Shown piece after piece: positions 1 to 9,790 of a DNA stretch of 64,000 nucleotides. The position numbers and the translations under genes were made by a program. Below the pieces are notes generated by a model. It did no database searches. It was not told where the DNA came from and worked only from the letters and a program-made list of their open reading frames with translations. Source of the stretch: Acidovorax radicis (lineage in GTDB: Bacteria; Pseudomonadota; Gammaproteobacteria; Burkholderiales; Burkholderiaceae_C); assembly GCF_020510705.1 (NCBI RefSeq), contig NZ_CP075184.1:4355001-4419000 (forward strand), written 5' to 3'. Each line of letters opens with the position of its first letter. Within the stretch, counting starts at the first letter, position 1.

Positions 1-11
1 ATTGCACTCAT

Positions 12-1922
12 ATGGCACTTATCACCTTACTGGACGCTCAACTCGCTTTTGGGCACGTCGCTCTGCTAGACCACGCAGGATTTTCCCTGGAGACGGCGGA
101 ACGCGTTGGCTTGATCGGCCGCAATGGGGCAGGCAAATCCTCTCTGCTCAAAATCTTGGGTGGCTTCGCAAAGCCAGACGATGGCTCGCTGCAGATGCAA
201 CAAGGGGTTCGTATCGCGTTTGTGGCGCAGGAACCTTCGCTTGATGCGTCAGCCACCGTTTTCAAAGCTGCCTCCGAGGGACTTCAGAGAGTGATTGCCA
301 TCCGAGATCAATATCTGTCGGGTGCCGACGGGTTGGATCTGGATGCCCTGCAGTCGGAGATAGAAGCGTATGACGCATGGAACTGGGAGCAGCGGGTTGA
401 AGAGACGCTGCACCGCCTGCATCTGGAGCCAGAAATGGTGATTGGGACGCTTTCCGGCGGAACCAAGAAACGGGTTGCCTTGGCGCAAGCCTTGGTGGCA
501 CGCCCCGATGTGCTGCTGCTTGACGAGCCAACCAACCACCTTGACCTCGATTCGATTGAGTGGCTCGAAGACCTTCTGCTGGATTTTCCCGGCAGTGTTG
601 TCACCATCACCCACGATCGCTCGTTTCTGGATCGCATTGCTACCCGAATCGTTGAGCTGGATCGCGGGCAACTGCGCTCTTATCCCGGCAATTTTGCCCA
701 ATATCTGATCCAGAAAGAAGATCAACTGGCCCAAGAAGCCGTGGTTGCCGCCAAGGCCGACAAGCTTCTCGCGCAGGAAGAGGTCTGGATTCGAAAGGGT
801 GTGGAGGCTCGCCGCACACGCAGCCAAAGCCGCATCAGCCGACTGGAACACCTGCGCGCACGCAGAGAAGCCCGCCGCGACGTGGTGGGAAGTGTGCGCA
901 TGGATGTAGCCACCGGCAGCGGAAATGGCTATCAGGGAAAGATCGTCGCCGAACTCACTGGCGTCAGCAAATCGTTTGGCGACAAAACTATTGTTCGCAA
1001 CTTCACGGGCACGATTCTTCGCGGAGACAAGGTCGGTTTGATTGGCCCTAATGGCGCGGGCAAGACCACTTTGCTCAAAATGATCTTGGGAGAGTTAGAA
1101 GCAGACACGGGCACGATTCGCCAGGGAGCTAACCTGCAGGTGGCGTACTTTGACCAGATGCGTCATGCAGTGAACCTCGATGCCACACTGGAAGACTTCA
1201 TTAGCCCGGGTAGTGAATGGATCGAAATCGGCAATCAGCGCAAGCATGTGAAGAGCTACTTAAGCGACTTCCTCTTTTCCCCATCACGCGCGCACTCTCC
1301 CGTTCGCTCCTTGTCAGGAGGTGAACGCAACCGGCTTCTCCTCGCTCGACTGTTTGCCCGTCCCGCCAATGTCCTTGTACTGGACGAACCGACCAACGAT
1401 CTTGATATAGACACGCTGGATCTGCTGGAGGAACTCTTGGAGGCCTATGAAGGCACGGTGTTTCTGGTCAGCCACGACCGTACTTTTCTCGACAATGTAG
1501 TCACCAGCACGATCGCGGCCGAAGGCAATGGGCTCTGGCGCGAATACGAAGGTGGCGTGCAAGACTGGCTTCTGCAATCCAAACGCAGCAAGGCACTTGA
1601 AGCAACTGCCGTTTCCGCCCTACAGAAAGAGAAAGCCATCGCAGCAAAGGCTACAGATCAAAATGAGCCACAACGCCCGTCCAATAATCCTGAGCAGCTA
1701 TCAAAAAAGAAGCTGAGCTATAAAGATCAACGTGAACTCGATCAGCTTCCGGCGCAGATCGCCGCCCTGGAAGCCGAGCAACAAACGCTGCAAGGCGCTT
1801 TGGCGGACGGAACGCTGTACCGCTCAGACCCTGTGCGAGCAGGGGAAATGATCGCGCGAGCATCCGCTATTGACGAAGAGCTCATGGCGGCACTGGAACG
1901 CTGGACAGCCCTATCGGCTTGA
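12..1922 (+). CDS. uup: ABC-F family ATPase, Uup type
   Basis: A 636-aa soluble protein with two ABC ATPase domains and no membrane segments, which is the ABC-F layout. The first Walker A (GRNGAGKSS) is at residues 36-44 and the first LSGG signature near 147. The second Walker A (GPNGAGKTT) is near 345 and the second LSGG signature near 435. Each domain is followed by a Walker B ending in LDEPTN. The C-terminal tail, about residues 555-636, is charged and predicted coiled coil, with the KLSYKDQRELDQLP-like block typical of Uup. Family members bind ribosomes or DNA-repair intermediates; the precise role is not readable here. It converges on cheB. Confidence 0.93.
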   Translation: MALITLLDAQLAFGHVALLDHAGFSLETAERVGLIGRNGAGKSSLLKILGGFAKPDDGSLQMQQGVRIAFVAQEPSLDASATVFKAASEGLQRVIAIRDQYLSGADGLDLDALQSEIEAYDAWNWEQRVEETLHRLHLEPEMVIGTLSGGTKKRVALAQALVARPDVLLLDEPTNHLDLDSIEWLEDLLLDFPGSVVTITHDRSFLDRIATRIVELDRGQLRSYPGNFAQYLIQKEDQLAQEAVVAAKADKLLAQEEVWIRKGVEARRTRSQSRISRLEHLRARREARRDVVGSVRMDVATGSGNGYQGKIVAELTGVSKSFGDKTIVRNFTGTILRGDKVGLIGPNGAGKTTLLKMILGELEADTGTIRQGANLQVAYFDQMRHAVNLDATLEDFISPGSEWIEIGNQRKHVKSYLSDFLFSPSRAHSPVRSLSGGERNRLLLARLFARPANVLVLDEPTNDLDIDTLDLLEELLEAYEGTVFLVSHDRTFLDNVVTSTIAAEGNGLWREYEGGVQDWLLQSKRSKALEATAVSALQKEKAIAAKATDQNEPQRPSNNPEQLSKKKLSYKDQRELDQLPAQIAALEAEQQTLQGALADGTLYRSDPVRAGEMIARASAIDEELMAALERWTALSA

Positions 1923-2013
1923 GCTGATAAAAATAGACGGCGGCGGCAGGAGGTGTGGGGAGAGACTGATGGAGCGCAACCCCCCCACCCTCAGCATCTT
2001 TGCTGCTCGCAGG

Positions 2014-3111
2014 TTAAATGCGATGGTGCAAACGATCCGTGGCACCTCGCAGGCGCTGGATCAGCGCCGTCGCGATCTGCCCCAACGGCAACACCTCGTC
2101 GGCGGCGCCATGGGCAATCGCTTCACGCGGCATGCCAAACACAATGCAGCTCGCCTCATCTTGCACATAGTTGTAGCTACCCGCATCCTTCATCTCACGC
2201 ATCGCAACGGCGCCATCATTACCCATGCCGGTGAGCATGATGCCGAAAGCGTTGCGCCCCACCACGGCAGCGGCCGACTTGAACAACACCTCGACCGACG
2301 GCTTGTGGCGATTGACGGGAGGCCCGTCGTCCACGACCGCGACGTAATTCGCACCGCTTCGCGCGACATGGAACTGCATCCCTCCTGGCGCTATGTAGGC
2401 ATGGCCCGGCAATATGCGCTCTCCGTTCACAGCCTCCTTGACCGTGATCTGGCAAAGGCCGTTCAGGCGCGCAGCAAAGCTGGTGGTGAAACCAGGAGGC
2501 ATGTGCTGGGTGATCACAATGGCGGGCGAGTCGGCGGGCATCTGGACAAGCACTTCCTTAATCGCTTCCGTGCCCCCCGTGGACGCACCGATGCAGATGA
2601 GCTTTTCGGTGGAAAGACGACCTAAAAGAGCGGAGGCGGGCTTGGAAGCAGCCGCACCAGCGGCACCACCGGCTGTCGAGGCATCCCGGGCTGGCGCACG
2701 ACGGACCTGCGCCACTGCCGCGACGCGGATTTTGTCCACGATCTGCGCCGCCAAATCATTCAACCCATTCGCAAGCCCCACGCGAGGTTTCGCCACAAAA
2801 TCCACAGCGCCGAGTTCTAACGCCTTCATCGTGACCTCGGCCCCCCGCTCGGTCAGCGTGGAGATCATGACGACCGGCATCGGACGCAACCGCATCAGAC
2901 GCCCCAGGAAGTCGATTCCATCCATGCGCGGCATCTCGACATCTAATGTGATCACATCTGGATTGAGCTCGCGGATCATCTCGCGGGCAACCAACGGGTC
3001 GTTGGCCGTGCCAATACATTCCATATCACGCTGCCGATTGATGATCTCGGCCAGCAGACTACGGACCAGCGCCGAATCATCGACCACGACCACCCGAATT
3101 TTTTTACTCAT
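2014..3111 (-). CDS. cheB: CheB, chemoreceptor glutamate methylesterase/deamidase
   Basis: A 365-aa response regulator. The receiver domain (residues 1-120) has phospho-acceptor Asp57 in TLDVEM, an acidic pocket at DD11-12 and a VAKP lysine. An Ala/Arg-rich linker (130-165) leads to the methylesterase domain (170-360). The catalytic triad is visible as Ser177 in GASTGG, His203 in QHMP and Asp299 in GMGNDG. It removes methyl groups from chemoreceptors when phosphorylated by CheA. It is last in the leftward che operon, 15 nt after cheD. Confidence 0.97.
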   Translation of the reverse strand: MSKKIRVVVVDDSALVRSLLAEIINRQRDMECIGTANDPLVAREMIRELNPDVITLDVEMPRMDGIDFLGRLMRLRPMPVVMISTLTERGAEVTMKALELGAVDFVAKPRVGLANGLNDLAAQIVDKIRVAAVAQVRRAPARDASTAGGAAGAAASKPASALLGRLSTEKLICIGASTGGTEAIKEVLVQMPADSPAIVITQHMPPGFTTSFAARLNGLCQITVKEAVNGERILPGHAYIAPGGMQFHVARSGANYVAVVDDGPPVNRHKPSVEVLFKSAAAVVGRNAFGIMLTGMGNDGAVAMREMKDAGSYNYVQDEASCIVFGMPREAIAHGAADEVLPLGQIATALIQRLRGATDRLHHRI

Positions 3112-3126
3112 TAATTCGAGCCTTCC

Positions 3127-3876
3127 TCAAAATAGATCCACGGATCCGCCGGCGGTGGTCTTGGCCACCGTAGCCGCATTGCCTCGTGCATCCTGCGCCA
3201 CAAGCGTCTCGGGATGTGCATGGGCAAGACGCTTGACCATGGCCTTTCCGGTCACCGGGAAAAACACCACCTTGCGCGGATAAATGTCGAGCACGTCTTC
3301 AGAGATGATGGGGATGCGCTCCATATGGAGGTAATTCAAAACGAAGTTCGTATTGCGCTCGCCCACGTTCATGGTCGTGAAGTTGTGCATCACCTGCGCG
3401 CCTCCGAAAATCTTGGCTTGCATGGTTTCCCTGCGAGCGCCCAGTTTCATCATTTCGTTGATCAGTAACTCCATGGCATACGAGCCATAGCGCCCAGATG
3501 CATCGGCCAGGTCGCCATCAGGGAGCATGAAATGGTTCATGCCACCGATGCGCGAACGGCTGTCCCAAAGGCAAGCGGCGATGCATGATCCCAACACCGT
3601 CATGATGACCATGTTTTCATCTGCCACGAAATACTCTCCCGGCAGAACCTTGACGGCGTTGTGCTGAAAATGATGGTCCAGATAGAAAAAAGACGCCTCT
3701 CCGGGCTTGCGATTTCGGGCCTTGAGTTCTTGCAATGAAGACTCTCGCACCGCCCCCCCGCCCGATCCATAGATGTCAGCACTCAGGGGCGCAATGCGGG
3801 GGGCACGGCGACGCTCAAAGGAACCGGACGCAGCGGTAGCTGTTGTGGACGTCGTGCCTGTTTGAATGTTGGTCAT
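3127..3876 (-). CDS. cheD: CheD, chemoreceptor glutamine deamidase
   Basis: The ATG at 3876 gives 249 aa; a TTG fifteen bases upstream is possible but has no better ribosome site. The deamidase core carries the expected cysteine (Cys98 in LGSCIAAC) and histidine (His115 in GGMNHFMLP). CheD converts receptor glutamines to glutamates and in some bacteria interacts with CheC or CheY systems. The N-terminal 60 residues are low-complexity, rich in Thr and Ser. The last residues are GGSVDLF. The same SVDLF terminus ends the mini-CheZ at the other end of this operon. It lies between cheR and cheB. Confidence 0.95.
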   Translation of the reverse strand: MTNIQTGTTSTTATAASGSFERRRAPRIAPLSADIYGSGGGAVRESSLQELKARNRKPGEASFFYLDHHFQHNAVKVLPGEYFVADENMVIMTVLGSCIAACLWDSRSRIGGMNHFMLPDGDLADASGRYGSYAMELLINEMMKLGARRETMQAKIFGGAQVMHNFTTMNVGERNTNFVLNYLHMERIPIISEDVLDIYPRKVVFFPVTGKAMVKRLAHAHPETLVAQDARGNAATVAKTTAGGSVDLF

Positions 3877-3906
3877 GGGCGCTTCTTGCAAGACAACATG
3901 GACAGG

Positions 3907-4827
3907 TCAACGGCGTTCGTACACCGTCTTGCCACGCAAAGTAAACAGATCTCGGGATTCGCTGAAGTTTTCGGCGTGCCCTACAAACAGCATGCCACCC
4001 GGTTTCAGCACCCGGTGGATTCTCTCCAGGACTTTTCTTTGTGTTGGGGCGTCGAAATAGATCATGACGTTACGGCAGAAGACCACATCAAATGGCTCTT
4101 TAAAAGGCCAGTCATCACGAATCAGGTTGACACTCATGAAATCGATGACTCGCCTGAGTTCGGGTTTGATACGGACCATGCCCGAATTCCCCCCCTTCCC
4201 CTTTAAAAAGAACTTTTGCAGCCTCTCTGGCGCAATACCTTTCAACCCGTCCAGACGATAGACGCCTTGCGCCGCCGTGGCCAACACGCGCGAATCAATA
4301 TCACTTGCCGTCAGTTTGAAAGACGCATTGGTACCCAGCGCTTCGAAAGCCGTCATGACGATGGAATAAGGTTCCTCGCCCGTTGAAGCGGCATTGCACC
4401 AAACACGCCAGTTGGCGGTCGGCCGCGTACGCAGGTGCGAAGCAAATATCTCAAAATGATGCTGCTCGCGAAAGAAAGCGGTGAGGTTGGTGGTCAGAGC
4501 ATTCACAAACTCCTGCCACTCTGGCCCATCATGGTTTTCCAGCCACCCCAGGTACTCGTGAAAACTCGTGTGGCCGGTATCGCGCAATCGCCGCGACAGT
4601 CGGCTGTAAACCATGGCGTGTTTTCCATCATGCAGGCTGATGCCTGCGCGCTGGTAAATCAACGCCTGAACCCGCGCAAAATCGGCATTTGTCCAGACAA
4701 ACTCACGCCCCTGTGCCAAGGGGCCTGAGGGGGCGCCAGCCGCAGCGTAAGTCGGGTCCGCCCTGGAAGAAGGGGGAGGCTGGGTGGTCGACAAAGAAAC
4801 GCTAATGGGCTGGGCCATATTGATCAT
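3907..4827 (-). CDS. cheR: CheR, chemoreceptor methyltransferase
   Basis: A 306-aa protein. After an N-terminal tail of about 45 residues comes the CheR N-terminal helical domain, then the SAM-dependent methyltransferase domain. Visible motifs are the SAM loop around CNAASTGEEPYSI, the DVVFCRNVMIYFD strand-turn, and GMLFVGHAE near the end. It methylates chemoreceptor glutamates and opposes CheB and CheD. The start at 4827 is uncertain because a second in-frame ATG lies at 4818 and neither has a strong Shine-Dalgarno sequence. A 90-nt gap separates it from cheW. Confidence 0.96.
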   Translation of the reverse strand: MINMAQPISVSLSTTQPPPSSRADPTYAAAGAPSGPLAQGREFVWTNADFARVQALIYQRAGISLHDGKHAMVYSRLSRRLRDTGHTSFHEYLGWLENHDGPEWQEFVNALTTNLTAFFREQHHFEIFASHLRTRPTANWRVWCNAASTGEEPYSIVMTAFEALGTNASFKLTASDIDSRVLATAAQGVYRLDGLKGIAPERLQKFFLKGKGGNSGMVRIKPELRRVIDFMSVNLIRDDWPFKEPFDVVFCRNVMIYFDAPTQRKVLERIHRVLKPGGMLFVGHAENFSESRDLFTLRGKTVYERR

Positions 4828-4917
4828 TCAAAAAGGAAATTCAGTTCGCTCCGAAAATCTCTAAGCTGCGCCTGCGACCTGATATATGCCAGCCACCTAC
4901 GGTAATAAGCGATATCT

Positions 4918-5406
4918 CTAATCGCCCGCCGTGACCAACCCCATATCGACGCTCGACATGAGCTTCTCAATGTCCAGCAATATGAGCATCCTCTCACCGA
5001 CCGAGCCCAACCCAAGAATGCAGCTGTTGTCAATGGTGCTTTCAATGTCGGGCGCAGAGCGGATGCTCTCAGGCGTCAACTCCATCACGTCACTGACAGA
5101 ATCCACCACGATGCCGACCACACGCTGCCGCAGATTCAGAATAATGACAACGGTGAAATTGTTGTAATCTGCTTGTGCGCAATTGAATTTGATGCGCATA
5201 TCCACGATGGGAACAATCGTTCCACGCAGATTGACCACACCCTTAATGAAATCAGGGGCATTGGCTATGCGCGTCGGCGGCTCATAGCCTCGGATTTCCT
5301 GAACCTTCAGAATATCAATGCCGTATTCCTCTTGATCGAGGCGGAAGGTGAGGTATTCCCGCGCACCCACAGGTGCAGCATCTACTGTTTTACCAATCAC
5401 ACTCAT
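4918..5406 (-). CDS. cheW: CheW, receptor-kinase coupling protein
   Basis: A 162-aa single CheW domain, the scaffold that links chemoreceptors to CheA. The ATG at 5406 is chosen over 5424 because AAGGAG sits just upstream of it, and the 5424 ATG overlaps that site. Typical CheW blocks are seen: [17 protein letters not shown], then [14 protein letters not shown], then a conserved [18 protein letters not shown] end. It lies 54 nt downstream of cheA. Confidence 0.97.
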   Translation of the reverse strand: MSVIGKTVDAAPVGAREYLTFRLDQEEYGIDILKVQEIRGYEPPTRIANAPDFIKGVVNLRGTIVPIVDMRIKFNCAQADYNNFTVVIILNLRQRVVGIVVDSVSDVMELTPESIRSAPDIESTIDNSCILGLGSVGERMLILLDIEKLMSSVDMGLVTAGD

Positions 5407-5460
5407 GGTGAATTCTCCTTTCATGACAGCGCCAAGCCCATCGGGCTCCAGCGCATGAAT

Positions 5461-7596
5461 CTAGTGGCGTGCACGGCGGACCAGCCCGCCAGTGTCCAAA
5501 ATCAACGCCACGGTTCCGTCGCCAAGAATGGTGGCACCAGACACGTTGGGGACCTTTCGATAGTTCGACTCAAGGTTCTTGACCACCACCTGATGCTGCC
5601 CCAGCAGTTCATCAACGAGCAGTGCGACACGGCTGCCATCGGCCTCGACCACCACCATGATGTTGCTGGATTTGTTGAGATCGAAACGCGGCACCTGGAA
5701 GATCTTTTCCAAGGCGATCACCGGCATATATTCGTCGCGCACCTTCACCAGCTGCGATCCCTGCGCCACGGTGCTGACATCTTCTCCGTTGACCTGGAAC
5801 GACTCCACCACAGACGACAGCGGAAGGATATAGACCTCCTCCCCCACTCCCACAGACATGCCGTCCATGATCGCGAGCGTAAGAGGCAAACGCACGGAAA
5901 CCTTCATTCCGTAGCCCTCAGCGGAGTCGATCTCGACCGAACCATTGAGTGCGGCAATGTTGCGCTTGACCACATCCATACCCACGCCACGGCCGGAAAC
6001 ATCCGTCACTTCGTCAGCCGTGGAGAACCCCGGCGCAAAAATCAGCTGCCAGACCTCAGCGTCACTCATCTGTTCGGAAACGTCGAGACCGCGCTCCTGC
6101 GCCTTGCTGAGAATCTTCTCGCGCGACAGGCCCTTGCCGTCATCACGAACCTCGATCACGATCGAGCCGCCCTGGTGGGACGCCGACAATGTAATGGTCC
6201 CATGCTCTGGTTTCCCCTTGGCCAGCCGTTCTGCAGGCATCTCAACACCATGATCGCAGCTGTTGCGCACCAAGTGAGTCAGCGGATCGGTAATCTTCTC
6301 CACCAGGCCCTTGTCAAGCTCGGTCGCCTCACCCAACGTCACCAAGTCAACCTTCTTGCCAAGCTTGTTGGCCAAATCACGCAGCATTCGTGGGAATCGA
6401 CTGAACACAATCGACATCGGAATCATGCGAATCGACATCACCGACTCTTGAAGATCACGCGTATTGCGATCAAGGTCGGCAAGTCCGGCCAACAACTGCT
6501 GATAGGCGCCCGCGTCCAGTCCCCGGCTGTTCTGGGCCAACATGGCCTGCGTGATCACCAACTCACCCACCAGATTGATGAGTTGATCCACTTTTTTGAC
6601 ATCTACGCGAATGGTTGTGGATTCCATTTGCGCCTGCATAGCGGCCTTTGGCTCGGCTGCTTTGGGAGCAACAACCTTAGGGGCAAGCACGGCAGCTTGG
6701 GGCACGGCCGGCGAGGCATTGACGTGCGGAGCACCCGGCGCTTCGTCGAAGAAGCCGTACGGCGCGTCAACCCCTGATGCATCCACCGCCAGCAAGGCAT
6801 CATCATCCAACGCGGCCTGCGACGCATCACCGACGACGCCCCCGGCATCACGAATAACCACTTGGTCTTTGGACACGTGAAAAGCAAACAGATCGAGCAG
6901 GTCGTCGTTGGTGGAAGTGGTCTCCACGCCAAAAACGCGCACATTCGACTGGGAGCTCGTGAGGTCGCGAATCGCGCCCAGCCCAGGAATGTCTCGAAAC
7001 AGTTCTTTGATGGCGTCCGCTTGGTCAGGGCGGTCCAGAGGACCAATCTGAATTTCAAGCTGACGCGTCAGGCTGGCCGCGCCAGGTACAGCCATGGCTT
7101 TGGGAGCGACGGCCACCGGAGCCGGAGCTGTTGGAGGAGGGGCCGCCAGAGCGGGTGCATCGTCGGGCACTTGGCCGGCAGCCAACTCGCTGATGCGCTG
7201 CACCAACGAAGTCGTGGAAACCGCCTCGCCCTGACCGCCCGCCTGGTGCCTGGCCAGCAGGCTGCGCGATGCATCTGCAGATTCGAGCAGAACATCAACC
7301 ATCTGCGGGATAGGCTGCAATTCATGCCGACGCAGGCGATCCAGCAAGGATTCCATCTGGTGCGTCAATTCGGCGACGTCCGAAAACCCGAACGTTGCAG
7401 AACCACCCTTGATGGAATGGGCGCAGCGGAAGATGCCATTGAGCTCTTCGTCGTCGGCGTCGCTCAAATCCAGATCGAGCAACATTTGCTCCATCTGGTC
7501 AAGGTTCTCGCCCGCTTCCTCAAAAAAGATCTGATAGAACTGGCTCAGGTCGAAGTCAGCGCCTGCGCCCGATCCTTCTTGGTAAGTTTCCGCCAT
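5461..7596 (-). CDS. cheA: CheA, chemotaxis histidine kinase
   Basis: A 711-aa kinase with the full domain order. The N-terminal Hpt domain carries phospho-His60 in CAHSIKGGSATFG. A regulator-binding region lies around residues 180-250, between Ala/Pro-rich linkers. The dimerisation helices are at about 330-400. The HATPase domain has the N box near HLVRNSCDHGVE, DDGKG, and the GRGVGMDVV lid. A C-terminal CheW-like domain runs from about 570. It autophosphorylates in response to receptors and passes phosphate to CheY and CheB. It is the third gene of the leftward che operon. Confidence 0.97.
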   Translation of the reverse strand: MAETYQEGSGAGADFDLSQFYQIFFEEAGENLDQMEQMLLDLDLSDADDEELNGIFRCAHSIKGGSATFGFSDVAELTHQMESLLDRLRRHELQPIPQMVDVLLESADASRSLLARHQAGGQGEAVSTTSLVQRISELAAGQVPDDAPALAAPPPTAPAPVAVAPKAMAVPGAASLTRQLEIQIGPLDRPDQADAIKELFRDIPGLGAIRDLTSSQSNVRVFGVETTSTNDDLLDLFAFHVSKDQVVIRDAGGVVGDASQAALDDDALLAVDASGVDAPYGFFDEAPGAPHVNASPAVPQAAVLAPKVVAPKAAEPKAAMQAQMESTTIRVDVKKVDQLINLVGELVITQAMLAQNSRGLDAGAYQQLLAGLADLDRNTRDLQESVMSIRMIPMSIVFSRFPRMLRDLANKLGKKVDLVTLGEATELDKGLVEKITDPLTHLVRNSCDHGVEMPAERLAKGKPEHGTITLSASHQGGSIVIEVRDDGKGLSREKILSKAQERGLDVSEQMSDAEVWQLIFAPGFSTADEVTDVSGRGVGMDVVKRNIAALNGSVEIDSAEGYGMKVSVRLPLTLAIMDGMSVGVGEEVYILPLSSVVESFQVNGEDVSTVAQGSQLVKVRDEYMPVIALEKIFQVPRFDLNKSSNIMVVVEADGSRVALLVDELLGQHQVVVKNLESNYRKVPNVSGATILGDGTVALILDTGGLVRRARH

Positions 7597-7636
7597 GGTG
7601 GGCTCCTGTGTACTTGATGATGTCAGCCAACCCGAC

Positions 7637-7999
7637 TCAGCGGATCACTTTCTGAATGACTTCGATCAGCCGATTGGGGTCGAAGGGCTTGACCAGCCAA
7701 CCCGTCGCACCGGCCGAGCGCCCGGCCTGCTTCATTTGGTCGCTCGACTCCGTGGTGAGGATAAGAATGGGAATGGTCTTGAACTTGGGGTGTTCGCGCA
7801 ACTTGCGGGTCAGCCCAATGCCGTCGAGCCGGGGCATGTTCTGATCCGCCAGCACCAGATCGATGTTGTGCGTCTCAGCTTTCTCAAGGGCATCCTGCCC
7901 ATCCACTGCCTCCACCACGTTATAGCCCGCCCCCGTCAGGGTGAACGACACCATTTTCCGCATGGAAGGTGAATCATCTACGGCAAGAATCGATTGCAT
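7637..7999 (-). CDS. cheY: CheY response regulator (first copy)
   Basis: A 120-aa stand-alone receiver. The ATG at 7999 (MQSILAVDDS) is the only sensible start; the open frame extends further upstream without receiver character. The acidic pair is DD8-9, the phospho-acceptor is Asp52 in LADQNMPRLDG, and the switch lysine is in LVKPFD. When phosphorylated, CheY normally binds FliM and changes flagellar rotation. It lies between the mini-CheZ gene and cheA, so it is probably co-expressed with its own phosphatase. A second CheY is at 30527. Confidence 0.95.
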   Translation of the reverse strand: MQSILAVDDSPSMRKMVSFTLTGAGYNVVEAVDGQDALEKAETHNIDLVLADQNMPRLDGIGLTRKLREHPKFKTIPILILTTESSDQMKQAGRSAGATGWLVKPFDPNRLIEVIQKVIR

Positions 8000-8048
8000 G
8001 TAAGGCTCCAACTGACTTGAATATATAGGGTAACCAGTGGTGTGAACG

Positions 8049-8495
8049 CTAAAACAGATCCACAGAACCCGCGTCCATTTCGCTTTGCGTGACAGGGTTT
8101 GGCCTGTCAGGCGCCATTTCGGCGAAAGGAGCAGCCTCTTCGCCTTCTTCATTTCCCATGGCTTCCGAGGCCAGGCGAAATGCACAACCTTGCAGCACCT
8201 TCGTTGTGTGCCAGATCAACTGAGATGCCATGTCCTGAAATTGAAGCTCCGTGACGGCGTTACGCAATGCAGCCCTGGCTGCAATAAGCTCAGGGGAATC
8301 GGACACGACAGCGTCGGTCAAAACTGCGTTGGCCTCACCAAATCGTTCCAACAAATTGTCGGTAGCGTGGTTCAGCAACCCCTCCAACCGATGCAGGTCG
8401 TGCATCACGACCAGCAAAGAATCCTGCAGTTCCGCAGCAACCATGACGGGGACCTGAACTGCAGGTCCCCCAGACGTTGTTAGCGTAGATTGCAT
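8049..8495 (-). CDS. CheZ-like small phosphatase candidate (mini-CheZ), first gene of the che operon
   Basis: A 148-aa, mostly helical protein. The ATG at 8495 is chosen because GGAG lies just upstream; the longer frame to 8624 is not credible. Residues 23-105 look like two long helices. The motif LQFQDMASQLIWHT contains Asp88 and Gln92 with the same D-x3-Q spacing as the catalytic Asp/Gln in DLTGQ of true CheZ (Asp133 and Gln137 in the CheZ at 30918). A short acidic linker leads to the C-terminus SVDLF, in the place where CheZ has its CheY-binding tail. It lies 49 nt before cheY. Many annotations would call it hypothetical. CheY-P phosphatase activity is an inference from motif and position. 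Confidence 0.75.
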   Translation of the reverse strand: MQSTLTTSGGPAVQVPVMVAAELQDSLLVVMHDLHRLEGLLNHATDNLLERFGEANAVLTDAVVSDSPELIAARAALRNAVTELQFQDMASQLIWHTTKVLQGCAFRLASEAMGNEEGEEAAPFAEMAPDRPNPVTQSEMDAGSVDLF

Positions 8496-8680
8496 CGTTT
8501 CTCCATCGCAGCAAGCAGCAGCAAAGCACGCAAAAACATAGAACCACGATACATGCAGCAAAAACACCCCGCTCTTGCGCATACCGTAACGCCCGCGCCC
8601 ATTGAACGCCCGCGCTGACACCATCCCAACCGGACAGACATCCCTGTTTGTTCCAATTTGTATCCTATGATAGCGCTCCT

Positions 8681-9790
8681 ATGGTCATTGCAACATCAGA
8701 CCAGACCCTTGAGATCCTGCATCTCGAAGATTCGCAGGCCGATCACCAGTTGGCAGCGTTGACGCTTCGGCGATCAGGGCTGCTTTGTCACCTTCAGCAG
8801 GTGGACACGCTGGAAGAATTCCAGCGCCTGACCACTACCGATTCATTCGATCTCATCCTGGCAGACTACCGCCTGCCAGGATTTACAGCACTTGATGCCT
8901 GGTCGTATGTTGCGAAAAAGCCGCAACACCCACCATTTATTCTGTTATCCGGCGCTATTGGGGAAGCTGCAGCCGTGGACGCCATGCGTCTTGGGGTAGC
9001 GGACTATCTGCTGAAAGACGATATCCGTCGCCTTCCCCATGTGATCGGACGGGCCCTGGAAGTTCATGAGGCACGGCGAGCAAGAGAGCAAGCCGTTGCG
9101 CAATTGGCAGCCTCCCAGAGGCGTCTGGCTGAATTGGCAGCGCATCTGCAAACGTCCATAGAGCAAGAACGCGCGTCCATTGCACGCGAAATCCACGATG
9201 ACATTGGCGGTGCACTCACTGCAGTGCGGTTTGACGTAGCGTGGATCGGAAGACACAGCACCGACCCAGCCATGCAAAACCATGCAGCGTCTGCCTCCGA
9301 CATGCTTCAGCATGCTATTGGCGCCAGCCAACGCATCATGATGAATTTGCGGCCGCCGATTCTTGAGCAAGGGCTTGTCGCTGCGGTCCAGTGGCTTGCA
9401 AGCGGGTTTGAGCGACGCACGGGAGTGCCCACCCGCGTTCAGAGCAGCAGCGACACGATCAGCACGCCCCCTGCGGTTCAGTTGGTGGCCTATCGCACCG
9501 CTCAAGAAGCGCTGACCAATATCTCAAAACACGCCCAATCCAGTCAGGTAAACATCGAGCTCTCCGACAGAGAAAACGTGCTCACCCTTGAGATTGCAGA
9601 TAACGGCCGGGGTATCGCCCCAGAAATGCTCGACAAGCCCAAGGCTTTCGGCCTCAAGGGGCTGCAGGAGCGCGCGCGCACCGTGGACGGCTGGCTCGAC
9701 ATCAGCAGCAGGCCGGGCAAGGGGACTTCGGTGATCCTGTCTGTACCGCTACTATCTGCATCACCACCAGCCCAAGGAGATGCGCAGTGA
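8681..9790 (+). CDS. Receiver-containing sensor histidine kinase, NarX/HisKA_3 type
   Basis: Taken from the ATG at 8681, 369 aa (a TTG at 8648 is less likely). An N-terminal receiver domain, about residues 10-125, keeps the acidic residues (HLED) and Asp62 in LADYRLPG. A coiled linker follows. The HisKA_3 dimerisation motif has His172 in EIHDDIGGAL. The HATPase domain contains QEALTNISKHA and DNGRGI. There are no transmembrane segments, so the protein is cytoplasmic. It overlaps the response-regulator gene by 4 nt (GTGA). The signal is unknown. Confidence 0.9.
   Translation: MVIATSDQTLEILHLEDSQADHQLAALTLRRSGLLCHLQQVDTLEEFQRLTTTDSFDLILADYRLPGFTALDAWSYVAKKPQHPPFILLSGAIGEAAAVDAMRLGVADYLLKDDIRRLPHVIGRALEVHEARRAREQAVAQLAASQRRLAELAAHLQTSIEQERASIAREIHDDIGGALTAVRFDVAWIGRHSTDPAMQNHAASASDMLQHAIGASQRIMMNLRPPILEQGLVAAVQWLASGFERRTGVPTRVQSSSDTISTPPAVQLVAYRTAQEALTNISKHAQSSQVNIELSDRENVLTLEIADNGRGIAPEMLDKPKAFGLKGLQERARTVDGWLDISSRPGKGTSVILSVPLLSASPPAQGDAQ

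Noticed and set aside
1697..1724. AGCTATCAAAAAAG-like sequence in the ABC-F linker, similar to the dispersed repeats
   Set aside because: The encoded residues (KKKLSYKDQ) are conserved in Uup proteins, so the likeness is probably chance.
1950..1993. A weak hairpin between the ABC-F gene and cheB (GAGGTGTGGGG and CCCCACCCTC)
   Set aside because: The stem is bulged and there is no T run on either strand.
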